Shown here piece by piece: positions 41,673 through 50,532 of a DNA stretch of 64,000 bases. The notes beneath the pieces are model-generated. The model made no database searches. It was not told the origin of the DNA and was given only the letters and a program-made list of their open reading frames with translations. How positions within the stretch are numbered: the stretch's first letter is position 1; every line of letters starts with the position of its first letter. Both the position numbers and the translations under genes were made by a program. The DNA comes from Amycolatopsis vancoresmycina (GTDB lineage Bacteria > Actinomycetota > Actinomycetes > Mycobacteriales > Pseudonocardiaceae): contig NZ_JNYY01000016.1 of assembly GCF_000716785.1 (NCBI RefSeq), forward strand, positions 310,001-374,000, in the 5' to 3' direction.

Positions 41673-42150
41673 GGAAAACGGGGGGCGCCCCGGCGGCCTG
41701 GGCCCGATTCGCCGCACCTTGCTCAACCCGGCGGCCTGGGCCCGACCCGCCGCGCTCTGCCCGCCCCGGCGGCCTCTGCTCGATCAGCAGACCTCCGTCC
41801 GCCCGGCGGCCCCCGCCCGCCCCGCCGCACCCTGCCCGCCCCGGCGGACTGGGCTCGATCCGCTGCCCCCTGCCCGCCCCGGCCGCCACGCCTCTCCCCG
41901 GCGGCCCCCACCCGCCCCGCCGCGTCCGAACACCCCATCGCCACATTGCGCCGTCCGGACGTACCGCCCCGCTGAGCGGGAAACCGTTGACACGCAGGGT
42001 GAGCCACCATGTCGAGTATTGACAGGGCCCGCTCCCAGGGTGTGTGATCTGTCCCATAGATAGGAAACTTTCCTAACTATTGCCGCCGGTGGTCCGCCGA
42101 CCATTCCGCCCCGGTCACCCCCTGTCCCCCGACAACGCAGGAGGCTCCCA
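41673..42150. other. 478-base Pro/Gly-codon-like region without a gene
   Basis: Short CCCGCCCCGGCGG-type units repeat irregularly from 41700 to 41930; all frames through it are Pro/Arg/Ala-rich and lack gene character. From about 42019 a promoter region starts (TTGACA at 42019-42024), leading to the secreted dehydrogenase. It may be the eroded remainder of a gene behind the 41650 promoter. Confidence 0.5.
42061..42075. promoter_or_regulatory. TAGGAAA-C-TTTCCTA palindrome
   Basis: A perfect 15-bp palindrome 76 bases before the start of the secreted multi-domain protein. Similar TAGGAAA/TTTCCTA sites recur, to my memory, before secreted carbohydrate-active enzymes in Streptomyces and relatives. 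It suggests carbon-source control; the regulator is not identified here. Confidence 0.6.
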
Positions 42151-44715
42151 GTGGCACCCCGTCCACCGTGGCGCGCGGTACTGGCCGGTACCGCCGTCGC
42201 GGCGCTCGGCTTCACCGCCGTCACTCCGGTAAGCGCTTTCGCCGCCGACACCGACTACGAAGCCGAAAACGCCACCATCTCCCAGGGCGCGGTCGAGTCG
42301 AACCACGCCGGCTACAGCGGCACCGGCTTCGTCAACTTCGACAACGTCGTCGGCAGCTACGTCGAGTACTCCGTGAACGCCGCCCAGGCGGGCACGCACA
42401 CGCTGACCTTCCGCTACGCCAACGGAACCGCCGACAACCGGCCGGTGAAGCTGACCGTCGACGGCGGGGACAAGGGCACCGTCGACTTCCCCGCCACCGG
42501 CGCTTGGACCACCTGGAAGACCGTCACCGCGACCGTCCAGCTCACCGCCGGCGTCAACAAGGTCCGCACCACGGCGACCACCGCCAACGGCGGCCCGAAC
42601 GCCGACAAGCTCACCGACACCTTCACCGCGCCGACCGACGGCGAACCGCCGTCGGCGCCGTCGAACCTCAGCGCGAGCAACATCCTGCCCACCGCGGCCA
42701 CCTTCACCTGGACCGCCGCGACGGACAACGTCGGCGTCGTCCGCTACGAGATCAACCGCGGCGGCAACGTCCTCAAGACCGTCGACGGGAACACGACCAG
42801 CGCCACCGTCGACAACCTGACCCCGAACACCGCCTACGACATCTCCGTCGGCGCGTTCGACGCGGCCGGGAACCCGTCGCAGCAGAGCAACGTCGTCACC
42901 TTCACGACGCCGCCGAGCAACGACACCACGCCGCCCACCGTGCCGGGCAACCTGCGCACCACCGGCGTCACCGCGAACAGCGTCTCCCTGGCGTGGAACG
43001 CTTCCACGGACAACGGCGGGACCATCGCCGGGTACGACGTCTACCAGGGCGCCACGAAGGTCGCGACCACGACTTCGCTGAGCACGACGGTCACGGACCT
43101 GAACCCGAACACCTCCTACACCTTCACCGTGAAGGCCCGCGACCCCGACGGCAACACCTCGGCCGCGAGCAACGCCGTCACGGCGAAGACGAGCGCGCCG
43201 GGCGGCGCCGGGGGCATCCCCGAGTACGACAAGGACATCGCGAAGGTCGACCTCGCCTGGTCGGTGGACTTCCTGCCCAACGGCAACGCGCTGGCGACCG
43301 AACGGGACCGGTTCGAGATTCTGCTCGTGACGCCGTCCGGCCAGAAGACGACGCTGGGCAAGGTGCCGGGCGCGGTCGGCACGAACGGCGAAGGCGGCCT
43401 CCTCGGCCTGGCGATCTCGCCGAACTGGGCGAGCGACCACGCGATCTACCTGTACCACACGGCCTCCGGGGACAACCGGATCGTGAAGATGACCTACGAC
43501 GGCAGCACGCTGTCCTCGACGTCGACGCCGGTGCTCACCGGGATCGCGAAGAACCGCTACCACAACGGCGGCCGGATCAAGTTCGGCCCGGACGGCAAGC
43601 TGTACGCCACCGTCGGCGACGCCAAGAACAGCGACAACGCGCAGAACAAGAGCTCCCTCAACGGGAAGATCCTGCGGCTCAACCCGGACGGCTCCGCGCC
43701 GAGCGACAACCCGTTCTACGCCACCGGCGGCAACGCCCGGTACGTCTGGAGCTACGGCCACCGCAACCCGCAGGGCCTGGCCTGGGACTCCCGCGGCCAG
43801 CTGTGGGCGGCGGAGTTCGGCGAAAGCAGCCAGGACGAGCTCAACCTGATCCAGAAGGGCGGCAACTTCGGCTGGCCGAGCTGCGAAGGCACGCAGGGCA
43901 GCTGCAGCGGCTACATCGCCCCGAAGAAGACCTGGCCGACGTCGCAGGCCGGGCCGAGCGGGCTGGAGATCGTCAACGACTGGATCTACATCGCCGGCGT
44001 CACCGGCGAGCAGCTGTTCGCCACCCAGATCAACGCGGCGGGCACCGGCGTCGGCACGGTGTCGACGCTGTTCTCCGGCCGCTGGGGCCGGCTGCGCTCG
44101 GTCACGAAGACCCCGGACGGCGGGCTCTGGCTGACCTCGACCAACAACGACAAGAACGGCGGCACGCCGTCGGTGCTGGACAACGTGATCGTGCGGCTGA
44201 AGTTCCCGGGCGGCGGCACGCCGAGCGGCTTCAAGCTGACCAGCTCCGCCTTCGCCGACAACGCCACCATCCCGGACAAGTACACCTGCGCCGGGGACGG
44301 CACGGCGGGCCAGGACCCGTCGCCGCCGCTGGCGTGGGGCGCCTCCGACGGCGCGAAGGGCTACGCCGTCGTGTTCGCCGACGTCGCCAACAGCGGGAAC
44401 AAGCTGCACTGGGCGATCTGGGACGTCCCGGCGTCGGCTCGCTCCCTCCCGGAAGGGCTCGGAGCGGGCTACACGGTGCCGAACCAGGGCGGCGCCAAAC
44501 AGAAGGCGATGGGCAGCGGGGCGAACGCGCAGAAGTTCTTCGGCCCCTGCCCGGGCGGCTCGAGCCACCCGTACACGTTCACGCTCTACGCCCTGAACAC
44601 CGCCACGGTCCCCGGCCTGACGTCGTCCTCGACGATGGCCCAGATCGAAACGGCGATCAAGGGCGCATCGACGGGCAGCGTCGTGCTGCGCGGCAAGTCC
44701 AGCGCGGCGGCCTGA
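42151..44715 (+). CDS. Secreted CBM-FN3-FN3-sugar dehydrogenase-PEBP protein
   Basis: 854-residue extracellular protein. Signal peptide residues 1-31 (ending VSAFA-A). CBM6/35-like carbohydrate-binding domain about 33-165 (DYEAENATISQGAVES). Two fibronectin type III domains about 170-255 and 265-350. PQQ-type glucose/sorbosone dehydrogenase propeller about 355-690 (VDFLPNGNALATERDRFEI, RYHNGGRIKFGPDGKLYATVG, YGHRNPQGLAWD). C-terminal PEBP/YbhB domain about 695-854 (DPSPPLAWGASDGAKGYAVV). It likely oxidises a sugar while bound to polysaccharide. GTG 42151 has an AGGAGG ribosome site. Confidence 0.9.
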   Translation: MAPRPPWRAVLAGTAVAALGFTAVTPVSAFAADTDYEAENATISQGAVESNHAGYSGTGFVNFDNVVGSYVEYSVNAAQAGTHTLTFRYANGTADNRPVKLTVDGGDKGTVDFPATGAWTTWKTVTATVQLTAGVNKVRTTATTANGGPNADKLTDTFTAPTDGEPPSAPSNLSASNILPTAATFTWTAATDNVGVVRYEINRGGNVLKTVDGNTTSATVDNLTPNTAYDISVGAFDAAGNPSQQSNVVTFTTPPSNDTTPPTVPGNLRTTGVTANSVSLAWNASTDNGGTIAGYDVYQGATKVATTTSLSTTVTDLNPNTSYTFTVKARDPDGNTSAASNAVTAKTSAPGGAGGIPEYDKDIAKVDLAWSVDFLPNGNALATERDRFEILLVTPSGQKTTLGKVPGAVGTNGEGGLLGLAISPNWASDHAIYLYHTASGDNRIVKMTYDGSTLSSTSTPVLTGIAKNRYHNGGRIKFGPDGKLYATVGDAKNSDNAQNKSSLNGKILRLNPDGSAPSDNPFYATGGNARYVWSYGHRNPQGLAWDSRGQLWAAEFGESSQDELNLIQKGGNFGWPSCEGTQGSCSGYIAPKKTWPTSQAGPSGLEIVNDWIYIAGVTGEQLFATQINAAGTGVGTVSTLFSGRWGRLRSVTKTPDGGLWLTSTNNDKNGGTPSVLDNVIVRLKFPGGGTPSGFKLTSSAFADNATIPDKYTCAGDGTAGQDPSPPLAWGASDGAKGYAVVFADVANSGNKLHWAIWDVPASARSLPEGLGAGYTVPNQGGAKQKAMGSGANAQKFFGPCPGGSSHPYTFTLYALNTATVPGLTSSSTMAQIETAIKGASTGSVVLRGKSSAAA

Positions 44716-44722
44716 AAGCCGC

Positions 44723-44759
44723 GGCAGGGGTGACCGGAGCGGCGCCGGTCACCCCTGCC
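44723..44759. terminator. Bidirectional terminator
   Basis: A 15-bp perfect stem GGCAGGGGTGACCGG (44723-44737) with 44745-44759, 7-base loop. It lies between two convergent stops. Confidence 0.88.
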
Positions 44760-44763
44760 GCCC

Positions 44764-45132
44764 TTACTGCGTCCCCGCCACCCGGCGCAGGTGGGCGTCG
44801 ACGTCGAAGCCGTGTTCCTCCAGCCGGCGGCGGGCCAGCAGGAGCTCGTCGGGGGTGAACAGCTCGGCGTACTCCTCACGCAGCATGACCGCCTCGGAGC
44901 TGCGGCCGAGCTGGTTCTTCTCCCAGAGCACGGTGAACCCGCCCGCGGTGCCGGCCCCGCGCAGCAGCAGCCGGGCCGCCTCGACGCCGCCGTGCTCGCG
45001 CACCATGCGTTCGAACTGGGCGGGCCGGTAGCCGTAATCCTTCGCGAGAACCCGGCATCCGTCGAGCAGATCCTCGGTGAACCGCGCGGCGAGCCGGGGA
45101 TCGGCCGGGACGGATGCGGCTGGTTCGGGCAT
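44764..45132 (-). CDS. Conserved hypothetical protein
   Basis: 122-residue soluble, mostly helical protein. The conserved-looking block is YGYRPAQFERMVREHGGVEA, then GFTVLWEKNQLGRSSEAVML and ELFTPDELLLARRRLEEHGF. I have seen this arrangement as a small stand-alone domain in actinobacteria but cannot name a function. A 184-base gap upstream holds no gene. Confidence 0.7.
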   Translation of the reverse strand: MPEPAASVPADPRLAARFTEDLLDGCRVLAKDYGYRPAQFERMVREHGGVEAARLLLRGAGTAGGFTVLWEKNQLGRSSEAVMLREEYAELFTPDELLLARRRLEEHGFDVDAHLRRVAGTQ

Positions 45133-45316
45133 GGGACACCTCTCGACGAACGGCTTCCCTGATTAATCGCGAACCGGGCCGGTTTCGCTACGCCGTTCGG
45201 GGAACGAATTCACGGCGAGCACTCTCCGTGTCACCGGAAGCGAACAAATCGGGCGAAACCGCCGGTACCCGCCGTCAGCCGTCCGGCGAAGTCCACAGTG
45301 GACACCGGAGCGGGCC

Positions 45317-45925
45317 TCACCAGCCGAACAGGCCGCCCATGATCCGGGCGCAGCGGGCCGTCATCGCCCCGGCGTCCTCGTCCGGGCGGTCGATCCACCA
45401 GCTGATCAGCGAGTCGACCACACCCGTCCAGACCTGCGCGACCGCCTCGATGTCGACCGGGTCGGCCAGGCCGCGCGACGTCAGCAGCTGCGTCGCGCCC
45501 AGCACCGCGAAGGCGTCGAGGCGCCGCCGGTAGTCCGCGGCCGCGGCGGCGATGTCCCCGGTGGCCGGCACCGTCGCGTCGCGCAGGAGGCGCCAGGCGT
45601 AGCGGTCGTGGTCGAAAGTCGTGAAGATCGCCGCCAGGACCTTCAGCGGCATCTGGTCGGGCTCCCCGCCGGCGGCCATGGTCGTCGCGACGCCCTCGGT
45701 GAGCCGCCCGCCCGCCCGGTGCAGGCAGGCCAGGTAGAGCCCGTCCTTCGAGCCGAAGTACTGGTACAGCAGCGGCTTCGTGACCCCGACCCGGCGCGCG
45801 ATCTCGACCATGGACGCGCCCGCGTAGCCGGCCCGGCCGAACTCCTCGGTGCCCGCCACGACGAGCTGCGCCTCGCGCTCTTCGCGGGGCATCCCCTTGG
45901 TCCCGACCGGCCTTGACTCCGTCAC
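45317..45925 (-). CDS. TetR-family regulator
   Basis: 202-residue repressor. The helix-turn-helix is at about residues 38-60 (MVEIARRVGVTKPLLYQYFGSKDGLYLACL), and the helical ligand domain has DHDRYAWRLLRDATVP. GTG 45925. It is divergent from the sterol desaturase-family gene across a 69-base gap with an imperfect dyad (45945-45969), so it most likely controls that gene. Confidence 0.9.
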   Translation of the reverse strand: MTESRPVGTKGMPREEREAQLVVAGTEEFGRAGYAGASMVEIARRVGVTKPLLYQYFGSKDGLYLACLHRAGGRLTEGVATTMAAGGEPDQMPLKVLAAIFTTFDHDRYAWRLLRDATVPATGDIAAAAADYRRRLDAFAVLGATQLLTSRGLADPVDIEAVAQVWTGVVDSLISWWIDRPDEDAGAMTARCARIMGGLFGW

Positions 45926-45944
45926 ACGCGAGAGCCTACCGTGC

Positions 45945-45969
45945 GTAAAGTGACCCTTGGGTAAGTTAC
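45945..45969. promoter_or_regulatory. Imperfect dyad, likely TetR operator
   Basis: GTAAAGTGACCC and GGGTAAGTTAC are near-inverted arms around TT, in the short divergent gap, 20-26 bases from either start. Confidence 0.5.
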
Positions 45970-45994
45970 CGTCAGGTCAGATGAAGGAGGCGGC

Positions 45995-46867
45995 GTGGCC
46001 GAGTTCCTGGCGCACCTGCGCGACCCGGTGCTGTTCGCGGTTCCGGTGTTCCTGCTGTTCGTGACGATCGAGATCGTGGCGGTGCACGTGCTCGGCCACG
46101 ACGACAACGTGGTCGGCTACAGCGTCGCCGACACCCGCACGAGCATGCTGATGGGCACGGTGGCGGTCGGCGTGAACGCGCTGTTCCGGCTGGTGATGCT
46201 GGTCGTGTTCGCGGCCCTGTTCGAGCTGGCGCCGGTGCGGTTCGACCCGCGCGACTGGTGGACGTGGGTGCTGATGCTGCTCGGCCAGGAACTGGTGTTC
46301 TACGCGTACCACCGCGCCAGCCACCGGGTGCGGCTGCTGTGGGCCGGGCACCAGGTCCACCACTCGAGCGAGCACTACAACTTCTCGACGGCGCTGCGGC
46401 AGAAGTGGACGCCGTACTTCCAGCTGCCGTTCTGGTCGGTGCTGGCGCTGTGCGGCATCCCGCCGTGGATGATCCTGACGGGCCTGTCGATCGACCTGGT
46501 GTACCAGTTCTTCGTGCACACGGAGAAGGTCGGCAGGCTGCCCCGCTGGTTCGAGTACGTGTTCAACACGCCCTCACACCACCGCGTCCACCACGGCAGC
46601 GACGAGGAGTACCTGGACGCGAACTACGGCGGCATCCTGATCATCTGGGACCGGATGTTCGGCAGCTTCGTCCCCGAGGGCCGCCGTCCGACGTACGGGC
46701 TGACGAAGAACATCGGCACGTACAACCTGCTGCGCGTGGGCTTCCACGAGTACGGCTCGATCCTGCGCGACCTGCGCGGGGCCCGGACGTGGCGGGAGCG
46801 GGCGGGGTACGTGTTCGGGCCACCCGGCTGGCAGCCCGCCGGTTTTCAGTCAGCCGCCCACTCGTAG
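45995..46867 (+). CDS. Sterol desaturase / fatty acid hydroxylase family protein
   Basis: 290-residue membrane di-iron oxygenase of the sterol desaturase/fatty acid hydroxylase superfamily. Four membrane segments and the full histidine set are present: HRASH (about residue 109), HQVHH (about 123), and HHRVHH (about 199), with the typical LWAGHQVHHSSEHYNFSTALR. It hydroxylates or desaturates a lipid; the substrate is unknown. GTG 45995 has GGAGG upstream. The tail overlaps the convergent GntR gene by 22 bases. Confidence 0.88.
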   Translation: MAEFLAHLRDPVLFAVPVFLLFVTIEIVAVHVLGHDDNVVGYSVADTRTSMLMGTVAVGVNALFRLVMLVVFAALFELAPVRFDPRDWWTWVLMLLGQELVFYAYHRASHRVRLLWAGHQVHHSSEHYNFSTALRQKWTPYFQLPFWSVLALCGIPPWMILTGLSIDLVYQFFVHTEKVGRLPRWFEYVFNTPSHHRVHHGSDEEYLDANYGGILIIWDRMFGSFVPEGRRPTYGLTKNIGTYNLLRVGFHEYGSILRDLRGARTWRERAGYVFGPPGWQPAGFQSAAHS

Positions 46868-47607
46868 GACAGCTGATAGCGATCGGCCGCGAGGACCATG
46901 TCGTTCATCTCCACCGGCACGCCGTCCTCGCGGTGGGCCACCCGCGTCACCGTCACGACCGGCACACCCTCGGCGAGCTGCAGGAGCGAAGCTTCTTCCG
47001 GCGTCGGCATGCGCGCGCCGACGTGCTCAGTGAACGACGCCAACCGGTGCCCGGCTTCTTCGAGCCGGGCATACGTGCCGCCCGGACCGGTGTCGACCTG
47101 CTCGATCGCGGTGTCGCGGGTGAACTCCCGAGATAGCCGCGAAACGGCGAGCTGGACAACGAGCCCGTCGGCGCGCATCACCCGGTCCCGCACCGCGATC
47201 TCCGTACCGGCTTCGACCGCCAGATAGCCGGCGACCCGGTCGTCAGCGCGCTCGAAGGAGACCTTCACCGAGGCCGACGGCGTGAAGCCGTGTTCCGCAG
47301 CGTCCGCGAGGAAGGCACCCCGATTCCGATCCCGCGCTGCACGCGAAAGCCGAGACCGCGCGAGACGTTGCACATTCGCAGGCGGACGCACGAATACACC
47401 CCGTCCATGCTCGGAAGTCACCAGACCTTCGGACCGGAGCAGATTCACCGCATCCCGGACCGTCGGCCTCGAGACACCGTACCGGTCGACCAGGTCACGT
47501 TCACTGGGTAGCTGCTCACCGGCTGCCAGCCGGCCAGAGGTGATCTTTTCGCGCAGATCGGCAGCGACCTGCCGGAAGGCCGGGACTCCACTTCGGCGAT
47601 CCACCAT
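46846..47607 (-). CDS. GntR-family (HutC-type) regulator
   Basis: 253 residues from ATG 47607. An N-terminal winged helix (FRQVAADLREKITSGRLAAG, LPSERDLVDRYGVSRPTVRD) is followed by a UTRA-like ligand-binding domain from about residue 100 (VAGYLAVEAGTEIAVRDRVM, VPVVTVTRVAHREDG). It is divergent from the GRDP-like/phosphotransferase pair. ACTGGGTA and TACCAGTT elements in the gap (47622-47691) are probable binding sites. Confidence 0.88.
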   Translation of the reverse strand: MVDRRSGVPAFRQVAADLREKITSGRLAAGEQLPSERDLVDRYGVSRPTVRDAVNLLRSEGLVTSEHGRGVFVRPPANVQRLARSRLSRAARDRNRGAFLADAAEHGFTPSASVKVSFERADDRVAGYLAVEAGTEIAVRDRVMRADGLVVQLAVSRLSREFTRDTAIEQVDTGPGGTYARLEEAGHRLASFTEHVGARMPTPEEASLLQLAEGVPVVTVTRVAHREDGVPVEMNDMVLAADRYQLSYEWAAD

Positions 47608-47702
47608 GCAGCCATCCTCCCACTGGGTAACTCGTCTTGACCAGTTGACACCCACCTGCCACTGTACTCGTATTGACATCCTTACCAGTTTGGGGAGAAG
47701 CC

Positions 47703-48167
47703 ATGACTGTCGCCGCCCGATCGCTCATCCCAGACGAGTTGTTCGACCGGCTTGCCGATCGGATCACCGTCAGCGAAGACTTGCCGCCCGACCTCGCGGA
47801 GCGGGTCGTCGATCAGACGCTGGCCTTCCTGTGCGCTTGTGCGACCGGCCGCGGTCCGGGGCTGGCACCGTCACCGCTCGTGGACGTCGGATGGCACGCC
47901 TTCATCCTGCACACCAGGGAATACGCCGAATTCTGCAACCGGGTGGCCGGTGGCTACATCCACCACGTGCCCGAACCGGAGCGCGACATCTCGATCGCGG
48001 ACCGGCACCTCAAGCTGAGCCAAGCCGTTTCCGCCATCGCCTCGGCCGGCTTCCCGGTGGACCCGGACCTCTGGTCGCTTCGCGCGGCAGACTGCACCAG
48101 CGGCGACGACGGGTGTCGCGCGTCCGGCAAAGAAGGCAACGAAAACACCGACACGAACGGAAGGTGA
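47703..48167 (+). CDS. GRDP-like (DUF1399) protein
   Basis: 154-residue protein containing the motif VDVGWHAFILHTREYAEFCN and GGYIHHVPEPERD, typical of the glycine-rich-domain-protein-like (DUF1399) family. The tail after residue 135 is polar, with one CTSGDDGC motif. Its role is unknown; in actinomycetes this type is found next to phosphotransferases and GntR regulators. ATG 47703 follows GGGGAG. The stop overlaps the phosphotransferase GTG. Confidence 0.72.
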   Translation: MTVAARSLIPDELFDRLADRITVSEDLPPDLAERVVDQTLAFLCACATGRGPGLAPSPLVDVGWHAFILHTREYAEFCNRVAGGYIHHVPEPERDISIADRHLKLSQAVSAIASAGFPVDPDLWSLRAADCTSGDDGCRASGKEGNENTDTNGR

Positions 48168-49018
48168 CACCTCTGTACGACTGGAAAGAGCTGCCCGCTG
48201 CGGTTCGCGACGTGGTGCACGACCACCTCGGTCCGATCAGCGAAACCGTTCCGGCAGCGGCGATGCGCAGTTCGAGCGTTGCCGTGACCCTGCGGCGCGA
48301 TGGTCGTCCGTCCGTGTTCCTCAAGGGGGTCCGGGGTGTGTCGGCCGCGATGCGCTGGCTGCGCAACGAAGCCGAGATCGCGCCGCTCCTCGGCGGGCTC
48401 GCGCCGGAGGTCCTGTTCCAGCAGGATGTCGGCGACTGGCTGGTCGTCGGCTTCGCCCACGTCGACGGGCAGCCCGCCGCTCTCGGACCGGAGTCACCGG
48501 ATCTTCCCGCCGTCGCTACCGCAGTGAACCGGATCGGTGCGATCGAGGCTCCCCACCTGCGATCGCTGGCCGACCGTTGGAAAACGCCTTGGTGGCCGCG
48601 CCTCGCCGCCCGGGCGGAGCTGTCCGGCGCCCTCGATGTGCGCCGGCTCGCCTCCTGGGAGGAGAAGGCGCCGGAGCTGCTGACCGGCTCCTGCCTGCTC
48701 CACACCGATCTGCACGCCGACCAGTTCCTGCTGGGTGACGACGGCGGAGCCTGCGTCGTCGACTGGGGCTGGCCCGCTTCCGGCGCGCCGTGGGTCGACC
48801 CGGCGTTCCTGGTGATCCGGCTCGTGGCCGCCGGTCACCGTCCGGCGGACGCCGAAGCCTGGGCGCGTGCGCACACACGCTGGGCTTCGGCGTCCCCTGA
48901 CTCCGTGACGGCCTTCGCCGCCTGCGTCGCGGGATTGTGGACCGGCAAGGCCGCCACCGAATCCCTGGCCCGGACGGCTCGTGACTACGCGAGCTGGCGG
49001 CTCGCGCTCACCGCCTGA
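48164..49018 (+). CDS. Aminoglycoside-phosphotransferase-like kinase
   Basis: 284-residue protein-kinase-fold small-molecule phosphotransferase. The catalytic loop is LLHTDLHADQFLL with Asp and His (about residues 180-192), and the metal-binding DWGWP follows. The ATP lysine is in SVFLKGVRG (about 47). GTG 48164 overlaps the preceding stop (GTGA). It is co-transcribed with the GRDP-like gene under the GntR regulator. Substrate unknown: antibiotic or metabolite. Confidence 0.88.
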   Translation: MTPLYDWKELPAAVRDVVHDHLGPISETVPAAAMRSSSVAVTLRRDGRPSVFLKGVRGVSAAMRWLRNEAEIAPLLGGLAPEVLFQQDVGDWLVVGFAHVDGQPAALGPESPDLPAVATAVNRIGAIEAPHLRSLADRWKTPWWPRLAARAELSGALDVRRLASWEEKAPELLTGSCLLHTDLHADQFLLGDDGGACVVDWGWPASGAPWVDPAFLVIRLVAAGHRPADAEAWARAHTRWASASPDSVTAFAACVAGLWTGKAATESLARTARDYASWRLALTA

Positions 49019-49019
49019 G

Positions 49020-49979
49020 TTACGCGATGTCCCGCAGCCGGAGGCTGTTCAGCGGCGGGCGTTCCGGGGACGTCAGGTCGGTCAGGACCAGCTCGCGGTC
49101 GAACCCGTCCGACGAGCCGCGCCGGAACTGGGCCAGCATCGTCGCCGGGGGCGTTGCCGTGATCAGGCGGCCGTAGCGCTCCAGCCGGTCGAACAGCGTC
49201 TGCATGATCTGGCCCGCCATCCGGCCCAGTGCCTGGGTGCTCTGGTGGCGGTGCACGCGGTGGCCGAGGTCGACCTGGGCCAGTGCGTCGAGGCCGCGCC
49301 GCTCCAGCAGGTCGATCAGGTGGCCGATCTCGACGCCGTAGTTCGCCACGAACGGGATGCTCTCCAGCACTTCGCGGCGGCCCGCGTATTCGCCCGCGAG
49401 GGGCTGGACGAAGCCCGCCAGCTCCGGCCAGAACATGTTGAGCAGCGGGCGGGCGACGAGCTCGGTGACCCGGCCGCCGCCGTCCGCCTCCGCGCCGAGG
49501 GGGCGGTGGTAGAACCCCTTGACGTAGGCGACCGTCGGGTCTGTGAGCAGCGGGCCGAGCAGCCCGGTGACGTAGTCCGTGGTGAAGTCGTGGAGGTCGC
49601 CGTCGACGAAGACGACCAGGTCGCCGCTCGTGGCCGCGACACCCTTCCACAGCGCTTCGCCCTTGCCCGGCAGGCCGCCGAGCGCGGGGAGCACGGCGTC
49701 CTGCGCGACGACGTCCGCCCCCGCGGCCGCGGCCACCTCGGCCGTCGCGTCGGTGGAGTGGCTGTCGACGACCAGGATTTCGTCGACGAGCACGCCGTGG
49801 AGGTCCTCGCGGATGGCGGTCACGATCGCGCCGACGGTGGCTTCCTCGTTCCGGGCCGGGATGACCACCGACACCGTGGCCCCGCGTTTGGCCTCGACGA
49901 GGTCCGCGGTCGTCCAGTCCCCGGTCCGGCTGCTGCGCCGGGTGAGCCAGGTGCCGATCTCCGGCGAAACCTGCAGCAT
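49020..49979 (-). CDS. gpgS: Glucosyl-3-phosphoglycerate synthase
   Basis: GT81 glycosyltransferase, 319 residues, transferring glucose from a nucleotide sugar to 3-phosphoglycerate, the first step to methylglucose lipopolysaccharide. Motifs are TVSVVIPARNEEATVGAIV, the metal-binding VFVDGDLHDFTTDYV, the substrate loop GFYHRPLGAEADGGGRVTEL, and LAGEYAGRREVLESIPFVAN. ATG 49979. It stands alone, with its stop one base from the stop of the convergent phosphotransferase. Confidence 0.93.
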   Translation of the reverse strand: MLQVSPEIGTWLTRRSSRTGDWTTADLVEAKRGATVSVVIPARNEEATVGAIVTAIREDLHGVLVDEILVVDSHSTDATAEVAAAAGADVVAQDAVLPALGGLPGKGEALWKGVAATSGDLVVFVDGDLHDFTTDYVTGLLGPLLTDPTVAYVKGFYHRPLGAEADGGGRVTELVARPLLNMFWPELAGFVQPLAGEYAGRREVLESIPFVANYGVEIGHLIDLLERRGLDALAQVDLGHRVHRHQSTQALGRMAGQIMQTLFDRLERYGRLITATPPATMLAQFRRGSSDGFDRELVLTDLTSPERPPLNSLRLRDIA

Positions 49980-50124
49980 GCGTTTCCCCTTCCCTCGTTC
50001 ACCTCCGAGGTTCGAGGTCCCGCGTTTCGGCGGCCGTTCCGCGGTGCTACCGGGGTGTTACGAGATGGCAGGCCGCGTTAAACCGGCTGACGGCTGCGGG
50101 CGCCGCGGCCTAGGGTCGGCGCCG

Positions 50125-50532
50125 ATGAGCCAGTACTTCAGCATCGACGGCACCGACGTCTGGAACCCGTCCAACGGGCCCGGGACGCTCTTCGTGCACC
50201 TTGCCGCGGCCCACGTCCCGCTCGGCGGGCCGCACGGGATCGGCACCACGCCCGGCGATCCCGACGACCACCCGATCGACGGAACCGTCTTCGCGGCGTT
50301 CGCCGACGCGCTCGTCGCCGAGTACCGCGCGACGTCGCACCCGATCAAGCGAGCGCTGCTCGAAGGGTTCGTGGCGACCGCGGCGGTCATGGCCCGGCGC
50401 GGCGGGCTCGCCCTGCCGGCGCTCGACGGACCGGCCGGCCACTCGCCGCGGGACGTCCCGGGTGGCGGGGCGGCCGGGCCGGACCGGCTCGCCGAGCTCG
50501 TGGCCGAGTACGAACGGGCGATGCCGGTGTGA
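50125..50532 (+). CDS. Conserved hypothetical protein, coupled to next gene
   Basis: 135-residue soluble protein starting MSQYFSIDGTDVWNPSNG, with a short central helix DALVAEYRATSHPIKRALLEG and a Pro/Gly-rich loop before the C-terminal helix. I recall DUF6086-like actinobacterial proteins with this opening but am not certain. The stop overlaps the GTG of the next gene, so the two form an operon. Confidence 0.7.
   Translation: MSQYFSIDGTDVWNPSNGPGTLFVHLAAAHVPLGGPHGIGTTPGDPDDHPIDGTVFAAFADALVAEYRATSHPIKRALLEGFVATAAVMARRGGLALPALDGPAGHSPRDVPGGGAAGPDRLAELVAEYERAMPV

Noticed and set aside
41656..42063. Pro/Ala-rich frame behind the 41650 damage promoter
   Set aside because: Composition follows simple CCCGCC-type repeats in all frames; no recognisable domain or ribosome site.
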